DNA of 14,996 bases from NCBI GenBank assembly GCA_947625455.1, contig CANQOJ010000039.1:1-14996 (forward strand), read 5' to 3'. The position numbers were made by a program, and so were the translations under genes. Origin of the DNA: an uncultured Clostridia bacterium. Its GTDB lineage: Bacteria > Bacillota > Clostridia > Oscillospirales > Ruminococcaceae. Positions 6,799-12,646 of the stretch are shown here, in pieces (the stretch's first letter is position 1; each line of letters begins with the position of its first letter). The notes beneath the pieces were generated by a model. The model did not search any database and was not told where the DNA came from. It worked only from the letters and a program-made list of their open reading frames with translations.

Positions 6799-6807
6799 TG
6801 TTACAAT
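6799..6807 (+). promoter_or_regulatory. Extended -10 promoter of the large RNA
   Basis: TGTTACAAT, an extended -10 with a predicted start near 6814. It has no good -35, as at the repressor promoter, and the same operator geometry upstream. Confidence 0.55.
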
Positions 6808-6813
6808 TAAATT

Positions 6814-7410
6814 ACGGCAAGGACAAACTGTTCTTGCAGTTCTTTGACAATTGAATAGCAGTATTTCAGATACTTTCCCTTGCGCAGCCTTTATGGTTGA
6901 AAGCGAAGGGCTCGACACGATGTCGAGGGGGTCACGCCAAAGGCGGCGCAGGACGCGCCGCAACAAAGCGTGACTCCGGTGCCGCGCCATGACGTGTAGA
7001 ACGGCATTTATCGGGATTCGGACGAAAACCTACGGCAGTTAGCCGAAAGATATCATTTCAAAAAGTTCGTGGAGAATTTCCGAATACGCCGCCAAAAGCA
7101 CCGAGCGAGAAACGGCAGCTCCCAAAATTTGCGCGGCAGCAAGTGCGCGATGACCTGCGCGAGGGGATAATGATACTTCCGTCCAGCCACAGCAGAGGCA
7201 AAATTGCCTCGTACGCAATGGGGGCGGCGGCATGAGAACCACGCCGAGGTGAGAGTCCTATGACATCGTGCCAACGGTGGTCTGATATATTCCCAATGTC
7301 GGGGGTGCGGGGCAAATACGACAAGTTTTTACAGGCAAAAACAGCGGAGTTATCTGCTGTTAAAATACGAGATAACGGCTCTGTAATCACACAGAGCCGT
7401 TATTCTGTTT
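6814..7410 (+). ncRNA. Large structured non-coding RNA, about 595 nt
   Basis: A region with its own promoter and intrinsic terminator, no credible ribosome-site-led reading frame on either strand, and many nested helices. Visible stems: 6817-6824/6830-6837; 6911-6917/6921-6927 (perfect 7 bp, CGA loop); 6931-6937/6968-6974 enclosing 6943-6949/6955-6961 (both perfect 7 bp, GC-rich); 6979-6984/7002-7007; 7195-7200/7205-7210; 7341-7345/7356-7360; and the terminator. The interior is richer in G and C than its flanks, as in a folded RNA. Size, solitary transcription and phage-like repressor setting recall ROOL and GOLLD, the large ornate RNAs of Firmicutes and phages. It carries no tRNA, rRNA, RNase P, tmRNA or SRP signature that I recognise, and no iscB- or tnpB-type partner follows. 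Family unknown to me; that it is an RNA is inferred from these features. Confidence 0.6.
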
Positions 7411-7411
7411 T
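7372..7411 (+). terminator. Intrinsic terminator of the large RNA
   Basis: A perfect 13-bp stem (ATAACGGCTCTGT 7372-7384, ACAGAGCCGTTAT 7391-7403) with loop AATCAC, followed by TCTGTTTT. It is one of the strongest terminators in the window. Confidence 0.85.
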
Positions 7412-7418
7412 GAAAAAG

Positions 7419-7463
7419 TGTGCAAATTTGAGTTCCGTTAAAAATAGAATTGAAATTTGCACA
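7419..7463. repeat. 11-bp inverted repeat before the SHOCT gene
   Basis: TGTGCAAATTT (7419-7429) pairs perfectly with AAATTTGCACA (7453-7463) across 23 bp, between the RNA terminator and the ribosome site of the recombinase operon. As DNA it is a plausible operator or recombinase site; as RNA it would be a leader hairpin. No promoter is obvious inside it. Confidence 0.5.
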
Positions 7464-7484
7464 TTTAATTACGGAGGAAAAATT

Positions 7485-7625
7485 ATGGACAACGAGGCAA
7501 TTTTACGTTACAAATTTTACTTATGCAGAACTTTTCTGGACAAGCTGCTGCGCGAAAATCTTATTACCGAAACGCAGCGCAAAAGGATTGAAACCGCAGT
7601 TATAAAGCGGATCACGGAGGTTTGA
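7485..7625 (+). CDS. SHOCT-like microprotein preceding the serine recombinases
   Basis: A 46-residue protein, MDNEAILRYKFYLCRTFLDK, LLRENLITETQRKRIETAVI, KRITEV. The short helical pattern with LLRENLITETQRKRIE fits the SHOCT domain (a short C-terminal-type helical pair), and small SHOCT proteins are common just upstream of clostridial serine recombinase clusters. ACGGAGGAAA (GGAGG 7473-7477) lies 7 nt before this ATG. The frame is open further upstream to 7260, but that extension crosses the RNA terminator and has no ribosome site. Role unknown; it may assist or control the recombinases that follow. Confidence 0.75.
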   Translation: MDNEAILRYKFYLCRTFLDKLLRENLITETQRKRIETAVIKRITEV

Positions 7626-7661
7626 ACCCTGTCCGCAATTGTTGGTAGTGATACAATTTTC

Positions 7662-7699
7662 GATAGATATTTCGGTGACATTGGTGATAGATTTCGCGG
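7662..7699. repeat. Imperfect direct repeats upstream of the first serine recombinase
   Basis: GATAGATATTTCGG (7662-7675) and GATAGATTTCGCGG (7686-7699), 24 bp apart, just before a TATAAT (7711-7716) and the recombinase ribosome site. They could be binding sites for the recombinase itself (att site or autoregulation). Confidence 0.35.
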
Positions 7700-7710
7700 G
7701 AATTTTTCGG

Positions 7711-7716
7711 TATAAT
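7711..7716 (+). promoter_or_regulatory. -10 box of a possible recombinase promoter
   Basis: A consensus TATAAT 23 bp before the recombinase ATG. No convincing -35 lies 16-18 bp upstream, so an activator, or no promoter activity at all, is possible. Confidence 0.35.
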
Positions 7717-7739
7717 GTGTGATGAAAAGAGGTGAGAAA

Positions 7740-9263
7740 ATGGCTCAGGTAACAATAATTCCCGCGAAAAATTACGATGATGAAATTGTCAGAACGGCAG
7801 CTTACGCAAGAGTTTCAAGCGACAGCGAGGATCAGTTAAATTCATTCAACGCGCAAATTCGCTATTACACCGAAATGCTCCAATACAGCAACAACGCGGT
7901 GTTCGTGGATATGTACGCGGACGAGGGAATTTCGGGAACGGGAACGGCAAAGCGCGAGGAATTTCAGCGTTTAATGAACGACTGTCGAAAAGGAAAAATC
8001 GACCGTATTTTAACGAAATCCGTGTCGAGATTTGCGCGAAATACAAAGGACTGCCTTGAAGCAGTACGCGAACTGAAAAACCTCGGAGTGAGCGTTTACT
8101 TTGAAAAGGAGAACATCGACACGGGTGAAATAAGTTCCGAAATGCTCCTAACATTGTATAGCCAGTTCGCGCAGGAAGAATCAATGTCCATCTCGCGCAA
8201 CTGCAGAATGGGAGTTCACAAGCGAATGGCGGACGGGACATACAAAAACGTTTCTACCCCGTTTGGATATGATTACATTGACGGAAAACTGCAAATAAAT
8301 CCAGAAGAAGCAGAGATTGTAAAACAGATTTTTACATGGTATCTCGGCGGTGTCGGAATGACTGAAATTGCCCAAAAATTAAATGCACTTAAAGCAAATA
8401 ACAAAAAATGGTGGTTCAGCACAATAAAAACCATAATAACAAACGAGAGATATATAGGAGATACACTTTGGCAAAAGAAATTTACAACCGATACACTTCC
8501 GTTCAGATTGATTAGAAATCACGGCGAAAAGGAGCAATATTATGCCAAAGGAACACATGAGCCTATTATCGAAAAAGAAATTTTTGATGCAGTTCAAAAA
8601 CTGCTTTCCGAGCGCTGTAAATCAAAAGAATGTATAATACGGGATAGCCCGTTCAGAAAGAAAATTCAATGCGGAAACTGCGGTAATACATTTAGGCGAA
8701 AAACAAATAATAATATCGTGTTCTGGACTTGCCGAAACCACGACGAATCCGCCGAAAACTGCCCTATAAAACAGATACGCGAATCCGAATTTCAAGCCGC
8801 ATTTATACGGCTGTGGAACAAGCTCCAAACGCATTACAAAGCCATTCTTGCGCCTATGCTGCGACAGCTTGAAACCCTCTCCGAAAGGGAAAAATCGGCC
8901 AACATACAGCTTGCCGAACTGCGGAAAGAGATCTCCGAAATCAAACGGCAGATTCACTTGCTCACAATTCTGAACTCACAGGGAACGCTTGACGGAGCGT
9001 ACTTCAAGGAGCGTTCAGCGGAACTTGACAGAAAACTGCTGAACTCGCAAAAACAACTCCGAGCAAGCCTTGACGACAGCGATAACGAACGGCTTGACGA
9101 ACTGCGAAAGCTGATTTCAATGCTTGAAAAATCCGAGCAAATTACCGAGTTTGACGAAACGAAATTCGGGCAAATCGTTGAGCGAATAACGGTACTTTCC
9201 AACACGGAAATTCGGTTTGAAATGATAGGCAAAATCGGCTTTACAGAGCGGATTGCGAGGTGA
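7740..9263 (+). CDS. Large serine recombinase 1
   Basis: A 507-residue large serine recombinase (resolvase/invertase family). Residues 17-160 are the catalytic domain with the nucleophile Ser26 in AAYARVSSDSEDQ and the arginine motif LTKSVSRFARNTKD; 175-290 the recombinase domain (PFGYDYIDGKL); 305-345 a zinc beta-ribbon with Cys311, Cys314, Cys331 and Cys341; then a long coiled coil (about 365-450). Start chosen at 7740, with AGAGGTGA 5-6 nt upstream; the GTG at 7719 lies inside the putative -10/start region. It is 4 nt ahead of the second recombinase. It probably cuts and rejoins element ends together with recombinase 3. Confidence 0.92.
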   Translation: MAQVTIIPAKNYDDEIVRTAAYARVSSDSEDQLNSFNAQIRYYTEMLQYSNNAVFVDMYADEGISGTGTAKREEFQRLMNDCRKGKIDRILTKSVSRFARNTKDCLEAVRELKNLGVSVYFEKENIDTGEISSEMLLTLYSQFAQEESMSISRNCRMGVHKRMADGTYKNVSTPFGYDYIDGKLQINPEEAEIVKQIFTWYLGGVGMTEIAQKLNALKANNKKWWFSTIKTIITNERYIGDTLWQKKFTTDTLPFRLIRNHGEKEQYYAKGTHEPIIEKEIFDAVQKLLSERCKSKECIIRDSPFRKKIQCGNCGNTFRRKTNNNIVFWTCRNHDESAENCPIKQIRESEFQAAFIRLWNKLQTHYKAILAPMLRQLETLSEREKSANIQLAELRKEISEIKRQIHLLTILNSQGTLDGAYFKERSAELDRKLLNSQKQLRASLDDSDNERLDELRKLISMLEKSEQITEFDETKFGQIVERITVLSNTEIRFEMIGKIGFTERIAR

Positions 9264-9267
9264 TAAA

Positions 9268-9768
9268 ATGCTGAAAAACAGAAACATTCCGTTCGGTTAT
9301 TGCGTGATAAACGGCAAGTATGCAATAAACGAAATCGAGGCGCAGGCTGTTCGGGAGATTTTCGAGAATTACATTAACGGCAAATCGCTGAAAACAATCG
9401 CCGCCGAAATGCAAATTCCGTACAATTCGGGCAAGGCAGCTTGGAATAAAAATATGGTTGCAAGAGTTCTTGAAAACAGAAAATACATAGGCGAAAACGG
9501 TTATCCGAGAATAATTTACAACGAGGAATTTAACTCGGCAGCGCAAATAAAATCCGAGCGCAACACCTACCGCAAACCCGCTCCCCAAGCCGAACAGCAA
9601 GCAATTGTAATAACGGAAACGGAATACGAGCCAACCGAAGAAATTCGGAGTATGACGGAACAAATAAACCGTATGCTCGACTCCGAAAATGCCGATAAAA
9701 ATGCGGTTGAGGCACTTATAATAAGATGCGCTCAACTGAAATATTCCGCAATAAAGGAGTTGAGATAA
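9268..9768 (+). CDS. Serine recombinase-like protein 2, lacking the catalytic domain
   Basis: A 166-residue protein that begins directly with the recombinase domain (IPFGYCVINGKYAINEIEAQ, then AVREIFENYINGKSLKTIA; WNKNMVARVLENRKYIG) and ends in a short charged helical region (115-166). There is no resolvase domain, no catalytic Ser and no zinc ribbon. GAGGTGAT spans the stop of recombinase 1 and sits 3 nt before the ATG; its TAA overlaps the ATG of recombinase 3 (TAATG), so all three are coupled. A DNA-binding accessory or directionality role is likely; such a short middle member is a recurrent arrangement in clostridial recombinase trios as I remember them. Confidence 0.85.
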   Translation: MLKNRNIPFGYCVINGKYAINEIEAQAVREIFENYINGKSLKTIAAEMQIPYNSGKAAWNKNMVARVLENRKYIGENGYPRIIYNEEFNSAAQIKSERNTYRKPAPQAEQQAIVITETEYEPTEEIRSMTEQINRMLDSENADKNAVEALIIRCAQLKYSAIKELR

Positions 9769-11369
9769 TGGAGCAAACTATCGTGATAATACCCGCAAAA
9801 TCCCGTGAAGAAATTCAGCGTACAAAACGTCTGAAAGTGGCGGCATACTGCCGTGTCAGCACCGACGAGGAAGAACAGGAAACAAGTTACGAGGCGCAGA
9901 TTTCATACTATACAGAGAAGATAAAAAACAACGCGAACTGGACGCTTGCGGGCATTTTCGCGGACGAGGGAATTTCGGGAACACAGGCGAAAAAACGCCC
10001 CGAATTTCTGAGAATGATAAAACTCTGCCGACAGCGGAAAATTGACCTTATCCTCACAAAATCCCTGTCAAGATTTGCTCGAAACACGGTGGACAGCCTG
10101 AACTACATAAGAGAGCTGAAATCGCTCAACATTGCGGTGTATTTTGAAAAGGAGAACATCAACACCCTCACCGCGGAGAGCGAAATGCTGACAACAATTA
10201 TGAGCTGTTTCGCGCAAGCTGAAAGTGAATCCATAAGCAAAAATGTGGCGTGGGGCATTCGGCAGAGTTTCAAAAACGGAAATGTTCCGATACGCTATGC
10301 GTCACTTCTCGGCTATAAAAAAGGCGCGGACGGCAAGCCCGAAATCGTCCCCGAAGAAGCGGAAATTGTGCGCGAAATATTCCGTAATTACCTTGACGGA
10401 ATGAGCCTTGTACAAATCGCAAACGCGCTTAATTCACGAGGAATTACAACAAAATTAAGCGGTTCAAAATGGAACAGCGCGAACGTTCAGAATATCCTCA
10501 AAAACGAGAAATACACGGGCGACGCGCTGCTGCAAAAGACGTTCATCACCGACTGTATAACGAAAAAATCCCGCAAAAACAACGGCGAACTTCCGATGTA
10601 TTTAGTGAAAAATCATCACGAACCGATTATCTCCCGCGCCGACTTCAACCGAGTTCAAGAGGAAATGGCTCGGCGTTCTGCAAAGCGAGTTATCGCGGAC
10701 AAGCTGACCAAAACCGAACAAGGCAAATACAGCGCGAAATATGCGTTATCCGAACTGCTGATTTGCGGGGAATGCGGGGCGCATTACAGGCGGGTAACAT
10801 GGACTGCCAAAGGCTATAAAGAGATAAAGTGGCGGTGCATTAGCCGTATTCAGTACGGCAAGAAGAAATGTCATAACTCGCCGACCGTTGATGAACAGTC
10901 ACTTCACAAGGCGATTGTGAGCGCGATAAACGAGTTCTGCAACGTTAAGGAAGATGCGGCGAAAGTGCTTAGGGAGAGCGTTTGCGAGGTACTTGACGCT
11001 AATCTGAATGGGAGTGTTCAGGCAGCACAGCAGCGGATCAATGAACTTACAAAAAATATTGACGAGTTGATTAAACTTGCGACCGTTCCCGAAACTGCGG
11101 AAAATGCAATGCGCGACATTGAAAAATTCAGCGAGGAAATGAAAAATCTGCGGGAATTTATAGAGAACGAAAAGGCGAAACAGACAACTGTTCAGCGCAA
11201 TTCGGAGCAATTAAATGCGGTGCTTGAACGGCTTGAAAAAGAGGATTTTGAACTGACGGAGTATGACGATACGGCAGTCAGACAGCTTGTAGAGCAGATA
11301 ACGGTTGAGTGCAAGAACCGCATAACAATACGGTTTAAGGGCGGGTTTGAGGTACAAGAAGAACTATAA
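9768..11369 (+). CDS. Large serine recombinase 3
   Basis: A 533-residue large serine recombinase. The catalytic domain is residues 22-165 with nucleophile Ser31 in AAYCRVSTDEEEQ and LTKSLSRFARNTVD; the recombinase domain is about 175-300 (LLGYKKGADGKPEIVPEEAE); the zinc ribbon uses Cys333, Cys336, Cys357 and Cys368; a coiled coil follows (395-500). Its first residues (TIVIIPAK) mirror recombinase 1 (VTIIPAK), so the two are probably old duplicates that now work as a pair. Start at 9768, with AAGGAGTTGAG upstream. It overlaps the previous stop by one base. All active-site residues I can check are present. Confidence 0.92.
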   Translation: MEQTIVIIPAKSREEIQRTKRLKVAAYCRVSTDEEEQETSYEAQISYYTEKIKNNANWTLAGIFADEGISGTQAKKRPEFLRMIKLCRQRKIDLILTKSLSRFARNTVDSLNYIRELKSLNIAVYFEKENINTLTAESEMLTTIMSCFAQAESESISKNVAWGIRQSFKNGNVPIRYASLLGYKKGADGKPEIVPEEAEIVREIFRNYLDGMSLVQIANALNSRGITTKLSGSKWNSANVQNILKNEKYTGDALLQKTFITDCITKKSRKNNGELPMYLVKNHHEPIISRADFNRVQEEMARRSAKRVIADKLTKTEQGKYSAKYALSELLICGECGAHYRRVTWTAKGYKEIKWRCISRIQYGKKKCHNSPTVDEQSLHKAIVSAINEFCNVKEDAAKVLRESVCEVLDANLNGSVQAAQQRINELTKNIDELIKLATVPETAENAMRDIEKFSEEMKNLREFIENEKAKQTTVQRNSEQLNAVLERLEKEDFELTEYDDTAVRQLVEQITVECKNRITIRFKGGFEVQEEL

Positions 11370-11382
11370 GGGGGGTGGCAGA

Positions 11383-11517
11383 TTGGAGATTGAAATTTCA
11401 CAACAGCTTTATGAATTGCTACTGTTACAGTCGGCGGAATCGGGGTTGTCGGTTGACGAATTGATTTCGTATGCGTTCGGAAATTACATCAAGGAGAGTG
11501 ATAACCATGCCGGTTGA
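11383..11517 (+). CDS. 44-residue ribbon-helix-helix-like protein (TTG start)
   Basis: A small protein, (M)EIEISQQLYELLLLQSAE followed by SGLSVDELISYAFGNYIKES, with the strand-helix-helix pattern of CopG/Arc-type DNA-binding proteins. The TTG start is chosen because AAGGGGGGTGG (11368-11378) ends 4 nt before it and the frame fills the gap exactly between recombinase 3 and the next gene, with which it overlaps by 11 nt. Possibly a repressor of the recombinase operon. Its small size makes the call tentative. Confidence 0.6.
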   Translation: MEIEISQQLYELLLLQSAESGLSVDELISYAFGNYIKESDNHAG

Positions 11518-12082
11518 AAAGAAAGGAATAACGGTCAAAATTGATGCCGAACTTCATGCAGAGGTTCGGCAATTTTTGGACAGTCACGAGATGACAATGG
11601 CGGAGTTTGTGACGCTTGCATTGCAGGACGAACTTCACCCTAAAATCAACTTGCAGGAGGACAAAAACATGGGCAATATGCGGACATTGGCTTTTCAAGT
11701 GCCGGAGGAGCTTTTTCAGAAAATTAAGGATTATCTTCAGCACAACCACATGACGCAGAAAGAGTTTGTGATCGGGCTGATTGAAAACGAGATCGAACGG
11801 GATCTGACGCAGAGAGCAGATCAAGCGGAACAACCCGAAACAGACGTTGTTAGCGAGTTTGAGGACGAATCCGAGGAAGTAGAGGAACAACACAGGGAGC
11901 AGGAAAGCGCAGCCGTTTCGGGCGATTTTGAGGACGTTTCCGCAGAAGAAAGCGAGGACGAGGAACTTGACGATGAGGAAGTCGAGGACTTGGACAATGA
12001 GCCGAGCGAAAATGAGGAATCCGAAGATTTTGATGAGGATGAGAGCGAGTCCGAGTGTCAGGGAATGGCGATGGGGATGTAA
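11507..12082 (+). CDS. Tandem ribbon-helix-helix protein with a long acidic tail
   Basis: A 191-residue protein with two successive ribbon-helix-helix-like modules, residues 6-48 (GITVKIDAELHAEVRQFLDS, then HEMTMAEFVTLALQDEL) and 57-98 (MRTLAFQVPEELFQKIKDYL, then MTQKEFVIGLIENEI), then a strongly acidic tail from about 104 to 184. The modules suggest DNA binding, and the tail suggests DNA mimicry, a protein contact or charge shielding. Start at 11507, with AAGGAGAG upstream; an in-frame extension to 11471 lacks a ribosome site. A second strong ribosome site precedes Met55 (see separate entry). It closes the recombinase operon. Confidence 0.75.
   Translation: MPVEKKGITVKIDAELHAEVRQFLDSHEMTMAEFVTLALQDELHPKINLQEDKNMGNMRTLAFQVPEELFQKIKDYLQHNHMTQKEFVIGLIENEIERDLTQRADQAEQPETDVVSEFEDESEEVEEQHREQESAAVSGDFEDVSAEESEDEELDDEEVEDLDNEPSENEESEDFDEDESESECQGMAMGM
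11653..11671 (+). promoter_or_regulatory. Internal ribosome site and ATG inside the tandem RHH gene
   Basis: GCAGGAGG (11653-11660) lies 8 nt before the in-frame ATG at 11669 (Met55), exactly at the junction between the two RHH modules. It could give a second 137-residue product with only the second module and the acidic tail. Confidence 0.45.
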
Positions 12083-12100
12083 TAAAACGAAAATAAGTTG

Positions 12101-12129
12101 TTGACAGGTTGCGAAAAATGTGATATAAT
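12101..12129 (+). promoter_or_regulatory. Consensus sigma-A promoter
   Basis: TTGACA (12101-12106), exactly 17 bp, TATAAT (12124-12129): a full match to the consensus at both hexamers. It lies 19 bp after the RHH gene and reads into the small RNA. Confidence 0.85.
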
Positions 12130-12153
12130 TTAATTATGGGGACGGAGCAAAAA

Positions 12154-12173
12154 AATCTTTTTTGTAAAGGTTA
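12154..12173 (+). repeat. 20-nt direct repeat, copy 1
   Basis: AATCTTTTTTGTAAAGGTTA matches 12248-12267 (AATCTTCTTTGTAAAGGCTA) at 18 of 20 positions. Each copy precedes a terminator hairpin. Confidence 0.6.
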
Positions 12174-12195
12174 GCCAGCCGGTGCGACCGGCAGC

Positions 12196-12234
12196 GATAA
12201 CGTCTCAGGCGTTGGTTTGAGACGTTATCTTTTG
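12196..12234 (+). terminator. Terminator of small RNA 1
   Basis: Perfect 12-bp stem GATAACGTCTCA (12196-12207)/TGAGACGTTATC (12218-12229), 10-nt loop, then TTTTGG. Confidence 0.75.
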
Positions 12235-12247
12235 GCTCGATTAAAAT

Positions 12248-12267
12248 AATCTTCTTTGTAAAGGCTA
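12248..12267 (+). repeat. 20-nt direct repeat, copy 2
   Basis: Second copy of 12154-12173, again followed within 15 nt by a terminator hairpin. It can be read as the codons NLLCKG plus stop, against NLFCKG plus stop in copy 1, but has no start codon of its own. Confidence 0.6.
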
Positions 12268-12279
12268 AATAAATTGGAC

Positions 12280-12314
12280 AAATCCGAAACACGATGGTGC
12301 TTCGGATTTTTTCG
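12280..12314 (+). terminator. Second tandem terminator
   Basis: AAATCCGAA (12280-12288)/TTCGGATTT (12301-12309) with an inner CAC/GTG closure, followed by a T-run. A transcript escaping the first terminator would stop here. Confidence 0.7.
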
Positions 12315-12325
12315 TTTTCTACCCC

Positions 12326-12356
12326 GGTAAACCCGTGTTCGGATTGGTGGTTTACC
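12326..12356. repeat. 8-bp stem-loop
   Basis: GGTAAACC (12326-12333) pairs with GGTTTACC (12349-12356) across 15 nt. It is weak as a terminator (TTTA follows) and may be a protein site or part of a larger fold with its neighbours. Confidence 0.4.
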
Positions 12357-12364
12357 TTTAATGT

Positions 12365-12402
12365 AATCCGCCTATAGCTTGAAGACTGTGGGCGGATTTT
12401 TA
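12365..12402 (+). terminator. Third tandem terminator
   Basis: AATCCGCC (12365-12372)/GGCGGATT (12391-12398), 18-nt loop, followed by TTTAT. Confidence 0.6.
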
Positions 12403-12422
12403 TAGTTAATCTTTTCGGACGG

Positions 12423-12431
12423 TGGTATAAT
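12423..12431 (+). promoter_or_regulatory. Extended -10 promoter of candidate small RNA 2
   Basis: TGGTATAAT is an exact extended -10; the -35 (TAGTTA, 17 bp upstream) is poor. Confidence 0.45.
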
Positions 12432-12437
12432 TTCAGC

Positions 12438-12590
12438 AGGCTGTAATGGGCAGGTATTTTTTTAAAACTTCACAAAAAAGATTTTGACGGGACTTGAACT
12501 TTTCGGCAACAAAATTTATGCGGTTGAATTTAGGCAAAACGCCTGTAAAATTATCTCTTAATTATGAGAGGTGATTTACAGGCGTTTTTT
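12438..12590 (+). ncRNA. Candidate ~150-nt small RNA 2
   Basis: Lies between an extended -10 promoter and a strong terminator, with no ribosome-site-led frame. Its 12472-12485 is perfectly complementary to 12152-12165 in small RNA 1 over 14 nt, though that stretch is AT-rich. Function unknown; the boundaries are predictions. Confidence 0.35.
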
Positions 12591-12592
12591 TG
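12536..12592 (+). terminator. Strong terminator with an inner hairpin
   Basis: A 14-bp perfect stem (12536-12549 with 12575-12588) enclosing a small CTCT/AGAG hairpin (12555-12558/12567-12570), followed by a run of Ts. Confidence 0.75.
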
Positions 12593-12646
12593 TTTTCCGC
12601 ATAATTCGGCAGAACCCGTTATAACAGGCTCTTCGTAGCTTGAATA

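Larger units (their letters stand above)
12136..12234 (+). ncRNA. Candidate ~100-nt small RNA 1
   Basis: Bounded by the consensus promoter and a strong terminator. It contains GCCGGT/ACCGGC (12178-12183/12187-12192), then the 12-bp terminator stem. It carries a 20-nt sequence (12154-12173) repeated downstream. The predicted first bases are ATG, which opens a 12-codon frame, MGTEQKNLFCKG, ending in TAG; a leaderless peptide is possible but unproven. Function unknown. Confidence 0.55.

Noticed and set aside
6796..7390. Several minus-strand reading frames of 64-110 residues across the large RNA region, and a plus-strand frame from 7260
   Set aside because: They overlap one another in different frames, lack ribosome sites, have Arg/Ser/Cys-rich low-quality composition typical of GC-rich structured RNA, and the plus-strand one runs through the terminator.
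6814..7410. The large RNA as a group II intron or IscB/TnpB guide RNA
   Set aside because: No domain V-like sequence and no maturase, HNH or TnpB gene is nearby; the unit has its own terminator.
9241..9735. 164-residue minus-strand frame opposite recombinase 2
   Set aside because: Recombinase 2 on the plus strand has family motifs, a ribosome site and coupling to both neighbours; the opposite frame has none.
10469..10819. 116-residue frame inside recombinase 3
   Set aside because: Out-of-frame shadow of a well-supported recombinase; its Arg/Gln-rich composition is an artefact.
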